This document shows positions 56,401 to 64,000 of a stretch of 64,000 nucleotides of DNA, piece after piece. The position numbers were made by a program, and so were the translations under genes. The notes beneath the pieces were generated by a model. That model was given only the letters and a program-made list of their open reading frames with translations. It made no database searches and was not told the DNA's origin. How positions within the stretch are numbered: the stretch's first letter is position 1; every line of letters begins with the position of its first letter. The DNA comes from Closterium sp. NIES-65 (lineage: Eukaryota; Streptophyta; Zygnematophyceae; Desmidiales; Closteriaceae): assembly GCA_948144175.1 (NCBI GenBank), contig CANXME010001998.1:124001-188000 (forward strand). The letters are read 5' to 3'.

Positions 56401-59353
56401 AGGAAGAGCGATGGCGTGGGGAGGAACGGAGTGCGGTAGGGGAAGAGGCGGTAGTAGGGGACCGACTCGTCAAACGTGACGTCCTGGGAGGACAGAACAC
56501 GGCGAGAGGTGGGGTGGTAGAACTGCCACCCTGGCGCGTCAGGGGGGAAGCCAAGGAAGACGCAAGGAGCAGCACGAGGGGACAGCTTGTCCGCAGACAA
56601 TTCGCGGACAAACGCCCGAGATCCCTAGACACGGAATGCAGACGCATCGCCAACCTTCCCCGTCCACAGCAAAGCTGGGGAGGTCTCCGTCATGGAGACC
56701 CTGGGGTGAAGGTTGATCTGATGCGCCGCGTACCGAACCGCAAACGGCCACAGAAAATGGGAGGCAGCCGCATGCATCATGGACGTACGGGCGACGTCCA
56801 TGACCATGCCAATGCGGCGCTCAGCAATCCCATTTTGCTGTGGAGAGTCCGGAAGCGTGACGGTCTAGCGGATGCCTCGTGCAGGACAGTAGGCTCGCAG
56901 AAGGCCAGAGGAGAACTCTCCGCCTCGGTCAGAGTGCAGACGCAGAATAGGAAAGTCCGAGCCAAAGCTGTGCCTGAGCTGGAGACGAGGGGCGCGGATC
57001 GAGACGATCAACACCTAAGTGACATCACCCTTGCTGCGCAAGGGGAAAACAGTGGTGTAACGCGAGTAGTCGTCAACCACCAGCAGGAAGTAGCGCTCGT
57101 GACCCTGTCCACGGACGCGGGCCGGGCCCCACACGTCCATGTGAAGCGTCTGCAGCGGGGCCTCTGTCGGAGGAAACTGGGAGGAGTGAGCGACAGCATG
57201 CTGCCGCCCCTCGACACAGGGGACGCAGGCAGGGGCAGGCCCTGGACGAAGGGGAGGGAGGGACCGGGGAAGACCAGATACAAGGACATGGGAGGCCATG
57301 CCTCGGAGACGAAGCCGGAGGGTTGACCATGGCGGTGGTGCCAGAGGAGAGTCTCGTGAGACAGAAGGCGACACGAGCAGGGGGTAGACTCAGGACCAGA
57401 CCGGGACGCTGCAGCAAACACCTGACCTGACGCAGCTACCTGACCAGACGCAGTGACTGGAGGAGACTCAGTGGTCCGTGTGTACAGGCCCAACCTCGGT
57501 CGACGTGTAAACGTGGCCAGGTGTCGGCCTGTCCGAGCGTCCGTGCAGTGGGTCACCTGCTGACTTGCAGGAGTGAATTGGTGAACCCCTGCATCCTGCA
57601 GGTCAGCACCACTCACCAAGTTTGTAGAGAACGAGGGGAGGTAAAGACCAGACAGGGTGCCAGAGGGGGCCGCCGGACACGGGAGGATAGTGGAGACGTG
57701 AGCAAGGATAGGACCCCCAGAGGGGTCTGCCAGAGAGACTGCAACTGGCCGACCAAGCGGCGTGAGTGTGGTGCGGTCTCAAAAGAAGGAGCGAGAAGCC
57801 CCCGAGTCAAGTGTGAAGGTGTGGGAGGCCGAAGCCGACGCAGTACCTGAGAGAGCAGACTCACCAGCACCTGAGGAAGCAGACGCACCAGCACCTAGAG
57901 CAGCAGCCTCGCTAGCACCTAGAGCAGCAGCCTCACAAGTACCTAGAGCAGCAGCCTCAATGCCGGGGTCGGGCGGAAAACACCGGTAACAGTCACCCTC
58001 ATCACTAATAGTCACAGCATACATGGTAGCAAGAATAGCATCAAATTCAAGGTCAAAGATAGCTACTCCCGCCCTAGACAGTTCGCCCCAGCGAGGGATC
58101 TCAATGGCCTCAGGGAACTGGTGACGCCAAGCGTCCGTGATGCGGCCAAAGCAGCGCTGGGTGGAGTGCGCACCCCCGCACCGCTCACCCGCGCGGTCGC
58201 CGGTGCGTAGGACGTAGTTGCACGGACCAGTACCCCAACCCCGCTGGCGTGCACCGTACCACTCACGGAGCTGCTGAGGGGAGGGGATGTCACGAGTGCG
58301 CTGCTGCTGCTGCTGGCGCTGACCACCACCTGGAGCCGACCCTCTGTGCAGCGCCAACCCGACCAGCTCCACCGCCTCCGCCGCCGCCTCCTCCACCGCC
58401 GCCACCTCCGCCACCTCCGCTCCCACCGCCACCGCCGCCGCCGCCTCCGCCTCCACTGCCGCCACCGACACCTCCACCCCCGCCACCACTCCCACCACCA
58501 CCCCCACACCCTCCACTGCCTCCACCGCCACCTCCGCCACCCCCGTGAGCCCCTTCAGCGCCCTTGCCCCCCTTGCCCTTGCCGGTGCGACGTCTCCCGC
58601 TCGGGGCAGACACAGCGCCGACCGATTCGAAACCACGAGGTCGGCCGCAGCAGCAGAGGCAACAGAGGGCAAAAGGGGGGAGGGGGAACACCCCTCAAAG
58701 ACGAGGGTGCGAGGGTCACCACGAGAGGCTCCTACAGCGACTATGCTCTTCTCTGCTGCTAGGAGGGCCTTCTCAAGGAGGTCAACGGTGAGAGTGGTGG
58801 GGCAAACTGAGAGGAAGTGGTCCCTGACTACGCGAAGGGAGTCAGGGAGCCGGGTGACTATGTAGTAGAGGGTGATGTACATGGGGGGGGGTTTCTTGGC
58901 GTAGAACTCAGCAGGAAGCGCAGCGCGGTAGCGAGTGTCACTAGTGCGGAGGTGCGTAATGAGGTCAGCGTCTGTGGGGAAGGCAGTAAGGTCAGGGAAG
59001 AGGTATGGTAGCATGAGGCGGCTCAGTGCAGCAGTGGCAGGGGAGGAGTAGTGTGCAACTACAGCGTCGTACAAGGTCTGAGCACTCTTGTACTGGCTAA
59101 AGTGCGCACGCTCAGAGGTAGGCACGTGGCCACGCACAGCAAGACGTGCAGCAGCATCGCGTGTGGCCCACTGTGAGCGAACAGTGGCGTCAGCATCAGC
59201 AGCAGGGGCAGGAGAGGCACCAGAGGTGAGGTCAAAGAGGGAGAGACCGTCTGCCCTATCGCACTGTAAGAAAAGCTGCAAGTCATCTATCCAGATGTCA
59301 AAGTCAATGGCCCGACCCTCAGCGTCAAAGGTGAGGATACTAGGGGTAGCCAT
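53440..59353 (-). pseudogene. copia D gag-pol region, fossil
   Basis: Gag begins MATPSILTFDAEGRAIDFDI at 59353, and the frame stays open for over 500 codons into the protease motif FTLDSGASRSFF. The Gag Cys/His cluster reads C-x13-C-x3-H-x4-C (about 58230-58150). Integrase HMDVWGPARVRG and DDYSRY lie near 57140 and 57070; RT ILVYVDDLIFA near 54370. Confidence 0.9.
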
Positions 59354-59409
59354 GACAGCAGTAGACTAGCAGCGCGAACAGTAGGGTAAGGGCAGTGCAG
59401 GGATAGAAG

Positions 59410-60130
59410 CGCTGCTCTTACCGGACAGGGCGGCTCGGGAGGCTCGGCGGCTCGGCAGCAACTGCGGCTCGGCGACTCGGCGGCTCAGGCGGCTCGGCGG
59501 CTCGGGCGGCTCAGGCGACTTGGCGGCTCGGGCGGCTCGGCGACTCGGCGGCTCGGGCGGCTCGGCGGTCGGCTGCTGGGCGGCTCGGTTGCTCGGCTGC
59601 TCGGCTGCTGGGCGGCTCGGCGGCTCGGCGGCTCGGCGGCTCGGCGGCTCGGCTGCTCGGCTGCTGGGCGGCTCGGCGGCTGGTGTGGCTGGTGACGACC
59701 GCGGCAGCAGTCGCAGGAGCTGTGGCTACTGCTGCTGCAGAGACGGGGGCGGCTGCTGCCTCAGGGACGGCGGTGGCCGGCCGCTAGGGGCCGCGAAGGG
59801 CGGCGGAGAGGCCGTGAAGGGGGCCACGAGGGGCCGCCGAGGGCGGCGACGGGGCGTGAGGAGGCCGCGGAAGGCGGCTCGAGGGGCCGCGAGGGGGCCG
59901 TAAGGGGCCGACGGGCGGCGGGAGGGGCCGAAGGGGCCGCGGGAGGGCCCGTAAGGGTAGCGTGAGGGGCCGTAAGGGGCCGTAAGGGGCGGCTCGCTGG
60001 GCCGTAAGGGCGGCGTTAGGAGCCGTAAGGGCGGCACGAGGGGCCGTAAGGGCGGCGCGACGGGCGCGACGGGCCGTAAGGGCGGCGCGACGGGCCGTAA
60101 GGGCGGCGCTAGGGAGCCGTGAGAGGGCCG
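59410..60130 (-). repeat. leader repeats of copia D
   Basis: 9-bp GGCGGCTCG units (about 59420-59690) followed by GGGCCGTAAGGG-type units (about 59880-60130). Untranslated leader. Confidence 0.85.
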
Positions 60131-60297
60131 CTAAGGGCGACGCGACGGGGCCGTGAGGGGCCTAGCGAGGGCGCGACGGTAGGGAGAGCACACGGGGCGC
60201 GACTCGGGCCGGAGTGAAGCGCGCTCTGGGCAGGAAAAAAAAAATCGTGGTGGTGGGCCCTAGGAATCGTTCCCACTAGGGAAACTGCTCGATTCCA

Positions 60298-60422
60298 TGA
60301 GAAGAAACGAAGAATGGGAATGACTAAGGGAAAGTTGGGTACAAGTACAAACCCTAGAAAACTGTACCCCATATGTGCTACCCCACTATAGCCTACAGCA
60401 GCTATGTCATATATGTCTGACA
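60298..60422 (-). repeat. 5' LTR of copia D
   Basis: 125 bp; partner of 53062-53186. Confidence 0.93.
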
Positions 60423-61136
60423 CCTCAGCCACGACGCAACAGTTGCCATTCTACCTCAACTACGGACAGAACCCAACAGTGCCCATGACCCCGAATTCCG
60501 ACAACCCATTACCACGCGCGCAATAGTTCGCATAAATTTTACAACCAGCACGGACCCGAGCAGCAGACGCCATTAAAAAATCAATCATCGCTAAGCGTAA
60601 CGCTGATCGCCACTGTCGCCCAATCACGTACGAGCCCAAGGACCTCGTTCTGATCTTCACTCAAAACCTCCGCGTGCCCATCACTCTGAAGCTCAGCCCA
60701 CGATATTGCAGGCCATTTCGCATCAGCCACATGATAATACCTGTCACCGCCCACCTCCTCCTCCCTGCTAATTGGTACATCAGCCCGTCACTTCACATCA
60801 GCTTACTCCGCCCATGCGTCCCATCCACCAGTCAACTGCCCTGCAACCGCCCTGTCAGTATGATACGACCGCCCACACGACCACGGAGCCGATCATCACA
60901 TCCGAGAAAATCCCGAGCCACCGAGTTCATGACCCACGTGGAGCTCGCAGGATTGAGTTCCTAATTCGCTGGAAAGACCGCATGCCTACCGAGGACAACT
61001 GGGTGCCCTTGGACAGAATTGAAAGCCAACCTGTTCTCACCGAGTACCTCTGCAGCCGCAATTTCCAGGATGTACACGCACTCTCGTAAGGGGAGTCTCT
61101 TTTTGGGGGGGGGGGGGTGGGGAGGGAGTGGGGTAG

Positions 61137-61434
61137 TGTAAGGAAAATTCCTTTCCCTTACTTTGCACCCCTGCTTACCGCATACACGACCGTTCCCACC
61201 AACAGTTCCCAACAGTGCACCGTTACCACTCGCGACACTCACCTCGACCACTGTTCCCGCCACGGTTCACGGCGCGACCCAACCTCGGCGCTAGGCCCGT
61301 AGCGTACCCCAATTTCTCGCATTACCGTTACCACGCTAGCTTCGCTACATAATATTCGCTCATGCCTTCGCTCAATGTACTGTTTTGCTCCGATAGTGCA
61401 ATTCTCGCTCGCTCGCTCAATTGCACTCGCAACA
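61137..61434 (+). repeat. 3' LTR of chromovirus E
   Basis: 298 bp, preceded by a long G-rich tract (61106-61136). Partner of 49040-49392. Confidence 0.82.
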
Positions 61435-61751
61435 AATACCTTTTCCCTCCCCTTCGTAAGGAAAACCACTTTCTCAAGCAATATCGGATCGGATGGACAA
61501 ATATGTCTTATATCTGGCGACGACGGTATGCATATCCATGGCAGGTAAGGGGGCAACCAGTGGCAGTAGTGCTGGTGCATGGGGAATAAATCAATTACCT
61601 GTACATACGGTAGTAGTACTACACCTAGCAGTGAGATGGACAGACATGCGTTGTGCAACAAGAATCTTGAATGAAGTGTGTAGATGTCCCGCAGCTTCAC
61701 CATCGCCTCTGGCCTGCAATGCTTCATTTCGTGGGTGCAACTGCAGCACCT
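61435..61751 (-). other. 3' flank of the RING-H2 gene
   Basis: Sequence between chromovirus E's right end and the RING stop codon; presumably the gene's 3' untranslated region. No other feature seen. Confidence 0.5.
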
Positions 61752-61960
61752 TCACTGCTCCGCGCCCCGTGTGTCTCGCTTGCAGATGGGGCACACTGCT
61801 CGGCGCCTCAACCACTCATCAATGCACTGCCAAGAGCAGGGAGGGGCAGCAGCCAATGTAGGCAGAAAGGGTGGAGGAGGAAAGAACAGCGATGACACTG
61901 AGAGAACCGAGAAAATCTATATGCTAACTCGCGGAGCTCAGCCCACAAGAAGAAATGGAA

Positions 61961-62011
<51 letters not shown>

Positions 62012-64000
62012 TTCAGCGCTCATGCTGTGATTATGAATGTGGTGATAAGCATTTCAATGACCCGTGTGCTTCCATCTCATGGAATTACTAACATTTGACT
62101 ATGACATGCACAAATCGTGGAAGCCAGTCAATCCAAGTTCACTTGTTTATCCAAGTTCACTTGTTTCAAGCCAAGTGCAATTCACATTTCGGTGGAAGGG
62201 TTGGTCGACTCACCCTTTTGACTCACCCTTTTGACTCACCCTTTTGACTCGCGCTTTTGACTCATGCTTTTTACTCACCCTTTTGACTCATGCTTTTGAC
62301 TCACGCTTTTGGCTCACGCTTTTGACTCATGCTTCTTGTTACAAAAAATGACTTTGGTTGACTCACATCGCGATGGAAGGCATGGGAGCAGGGTAGGCGG
62401 CGGATGACTTCAGGCGGGGAGGGCACCTCAATGCAGATGGCACACGGGTCCAGATCGCTGTCATGTGCCTGGCAGGGGGGAGATGGGCGATGGAGGTATG
62501 GCAGGGGGGAGATGGGCGATGGAGGTATGGCAGGGGGGAGATGGGCGATGGAGGTACGGCAGGGGGGAGATGGGCGATGGAGGTATGGCAGGGGGGAGAT
62601 GGGCGATGGAGGTATGGCAGGGGGGAGATGGGCGATGGAGGTATGGCAGGGGGGAAGAGACGGAGTTGTCTTTGACAATGCTGCTACCCAGGTCGCTATG
62701 GTATGGCTGGAATGGGGAAAACGACCACATGCATGGCAAGGGAAGTGTGCACTGCTGATGGGACATGCATCCCCCGACCCCACACCCCACACCCCACACC
62801 CCAGACCCCAGACCCCAGACCAGGCTGCACCAGGCGGAGAGGGGACAGTCACTTCCTTGCCGATGCACTCAGAGCAGTGAGCAGTGCGTGCAGCAAGCGT
62901 GTGCATTTCTGTGCTTAAGAGCAGGGCGAACAGGCTGTTGCAATGCGGAGCAACAGGTGCAGGAGAGCAGAGAGGGTACGGACCGTGACAAGGGCGGTGG
63001 GCAGGCTGTTGATCTCATCGGGCGTGGCGCCGGGGCGCACGACGGGCGCTGAGATGTCGTCCAGCGCCAGCAGCATCTCGTAGTCCGACCTGCACCTCGT
63101 GTGGCGTGGGGAGACGAGCAGGTACGAGAACCACGGGCAGGGAATGTGTGGGGTTAGGTGGGGGAACGGAATGCGGAGAAGGCAGGAAGGAGAGAGAGGG
63201 AGCTGTAACCGCACAATGATTGGCAGAGTGGTTGGATTGCAATGAGTGGTTGGATTGCAATGAGTGGTTGGATTGCAATGAGTGGTTGGATTGCAATGAG
63301 TGGTTTGACCACACAGCGTGGTTGAAGGCGCAAATTCATGGCTACTTAGGAACTGAAAAACTAGGCGCTCAGCCAGAGCAAAGCACAGCAGAGCAGCGCA
63401 GGGAGAAGGGAAGGGGGATGGGGCGGGGACACACTCATTGAAGGGGAGGGGGGGCGGGACGGGGACACACTCATTGAAGGGGAGGGGGGGCGGGGCGGGG
63501 ACACACTCATTGAAGGCAGGGGGGGCGGGGTGGGGCGGGGACACACTCATTGAAGGGCAGGGGGGGCGGGGCGGGGCGGGGACACACTCATTGAAGGGGA
63601 GGGGGCGGGGACACACTCATTGAAGGGCAGGGGGGGCGGGGCGGGGCGGGGACACACTCATTGAAGGGGAGGGGGGGCGGGGCGGGGACACACTCATTGA
63701 AGGGGAGGGGGGGCGGGGCGGGGACACACTCATTGAAGGGGAGGGGGGGCGGGGCGGGGACACACTCATTGAAGGGGAGGGGGGGCGGGGCGGGGACACA
63801 CTCATTGAAGGGGAGGGGGGGCGGGGCGGGGACACACTCATTGAAGTCGCGGTCGATGGCGGCGAGGCGGAAGGCGAGAGGGAAGTTGCGCGCGAGGGGG
63901 GGGGCGGGGGAAGGGGGCGATGCGGTGGAAGGCGGCGTCCACCCCCCCCATGCCCGCCTCCAACGCCTGCCACACCGCCAGCCGCTGATGGGGGGGGAGG
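61752..64000 (-). CDS. RING-H2 E3 ubiquitin ligase (5' part outside window)
   Basis: Four exons on the minus strand: 63838 upward to the window edge, 62984-63089, 62368 or 62367-62468, and 61752-61826. Introns are GT-AG and phases fit. The protein has FPLAFRLAAIDRDFNE, SDYEMLLALDD, EINSLPTALVT and a complete RING-H2: C-x2-C (CAIC) in the third visible exon, C-x-H-x2-H split across the next junction (LPCSHAFHRD then CIDEWL), and C-x2-C (CPIC). It ends KRDTRGAEQ. Such proteins bind an E2 enzyme and transfer ubiquitin to target proteins. The IDRDF..DYEMLLALD..INSLP arrangement before the RING resembles a plant RING family, but I cannot name the orthologue or target. In the first visible exon the coherent frame (LAVWQALEAGMGGVDAAFHRIAPFP) changes at a C-run near 63895-63905, which may be a run-length error, a frameshift or an unseen intron. 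All three introns hold tandem arrays. Confidence 0.82.
61962..62007 (+). repeat. 46-nt poly(A) in RING intron 3
   Basis: Uninterrupted A-run on the plus strand (T-run in the sense of the gene). No retroposed body or target duplication recognised; may be simple-sequence expansion. Confidence 0.85.
62207..62336 (-). repeat. 13-bp array of GTGAGT units in RING intron 3
   Basis: About ten units of AAAAGGGTGAGTC on the minus strand, beginning about 25 bases past the real donor (GAT|GTGAGTCAACC at 62366). Most copies keep GTGAGT; others read ATGAGT or GCGAGT. Confidence 0.92.
62471..62663 (-). repeat. 29-bp array abutting the RING intron 2 acceptor
   Basis: Six full units and a partial one, spaced exactly 29 bp from 62471. 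On the minus strand each ends CCATCTCCCCCCTGCC; the copy next to the exon continues AG, forming the acceptor at 62469-62470, while the others continue AT. Confidence 0.93.
63226..63305. repeat. 18-bp tandem repeat in RING intron 1
   Basis: Four perfect copies of GAGTGGTTGGATTGCAAT and a partial fifth. Confidence 0.95.
63417..63845 (-). repeat. about 36-bp array repeating the exon-intron junction of RING intron 1
   Basis: Twelve copies of ACACACTCATTGAAG on the plus strand, at about 63428, 63466, 63501, 63541, 63582, 63611, 63652, 63688, 63724, 63760, 63796 and 63832, separated by G-rich spacers. In gene sense each unit is CTTCAATGA|GTGTGTCCCC, i.e. the last exon bases and the donor of the exon ending at 63838. 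Confidence 0.94.

Larger units (their letters stand above)
53062..60422 (-). mobile_element. Ty1/copia retrotransposon D, nested in chromovirus E
   Basis: 125-bp LTRs at 53062-53186 and 60298-60422 differ at about three positions (2.4%). A perfect target duplication CCTCA flanks them (53057-53061 and 60423-60427). The minus-strand primer site reads TGGAATCGAGCAG. Parts: GGCGGCTC and GGGCCGTAAGGG leader repeats (about 60130-59410), Gag (59353 to about 58030), protease (about 57800), integrase (about 57420-56650), GGAEP-type linker (about 56290-56030), RT (about 55110-54290), RNase H (about 54270-53440), purine tract. It splits the integrase part of E. Structurally full length, broken about eight times. 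Confidence 0.95.
49040..61434 (+). mobile_element. Ty3/gypsy chromovirus E, containing copia D
   Basis: LTRs at 49040-49392 and 61137-61434 align over about 298 bp with roughly 8% divergence; the left one holds about 55 extra bases. A primer-like TGGTATTCTGAGCC follows the left LTR, and a G-rich tract precedes the right one. Parts: Gag (about 49570-50560), protease (FIDGGACHSLVN near 50620), RT (about 51200-51800, with YLDDILVY), RNase H (about 51970-52440), integrase (about 52540-53061 and 60423-60720 around copia D), chromodomain (about 60950-61070, IEFLIRWKDRMPTEDNW). Clear target duplication not found. Broken about a dozen times. Confidence 0.92.

Noticed and set aside
61962-62007. Poly(A) tail of a processed retrocopy
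   Set aside because: No cDNA-like body upstream and no target duplication; the flanking sequence is the RING gene's own intron and last exon.
62301-62906. Independent 201-codon minus-strand protein
   Set aside because: It is RING exon 3 read through the 29-bp intronic array; only 62367-62468 has RING features.
63417-63845. CRISPR-like regularly spaced repeats
   Set aside because: Spacers are simple G-rich sequence, not unique; it is a eukaryotic minisatellite in an intron and there are no cas genes.

Overview
The window is nuclear DNA of a GC-rich eukaryote, most likely a green alga or other streptophyte. The evidence is spliced host genes with GT-AG introns, a plant-type TOUGH/GPATCH1 protein, a RING-H2 ligase, the tail of what looks like a kinesin-14, chromodomain-bearing Ty3/gypsy elements, and copia elements primed by initiator-methionine tRNA (TGGTATC-type primer sites). 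A desmid-like charophyte such as Closterium would fit the C-rich introns and poly-glycine copia Gag, but this is inference from style, not from a marker. There are no CRISPR arrays, rRNA genes or prokaryotic features.

Layout. 1-8.7 kb: the 3' part of a copia element (A) apparently lying in the LTR of a minus-strand non-autonomous LTR element (K), which in turn interrupts a pogo-type DDE transposase fossil. 8.7-16.9 kb: an LTR remnant, then a complete eight-exon GPATCH1/TOUGH gene on the plus strand, then a possible MITE. 17-28 kb: an accumulation of element pieces (copia H, G, N, F, I, gypsy M, a solo gypsy LTR, a 1.3-kb LTR element J without coding capacity) in which the 3' end of a kinesin-like host gene survives. 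28.3-47.6 kb: a three-level nest, copia C (plus) containing chromovirus L (minus) containing copia B (minus). LTR divergence rises in the expected order (about 1.5% in B, 5% in L, 8% in C). 47.6-49 kb: a duplicated 3'-copia segment and a 345-bp miniature LTR element with tRNA-like sequence at its primer-binding region. 49-61.4 kb: chromovirus E (plus) interrupted by copia D (minus). 61.7-64 kb: a minus-strand RING-H2 E3 ligase gene, its 5' end outside the window.

The most unusual signal is in the two host genes. Several introns carry tandem arrays that abut a splice junction and repeat the splice-site motif itself: G|GTGAGG units at GPATCH1 intron 3, AATGA|GTGTGT units at the first visible RING intron, GTGAGT units at the third RING intron, and acceptor-side arrays at GPATCH1 introns 4 and 5 and RING intron 2. 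Some of these arrays keep the reading frame open, so they could supply alternative in-frame donors. The retroelements are treated as fossils: families, parts, ends and approximate ages are given, not their individual lesions.
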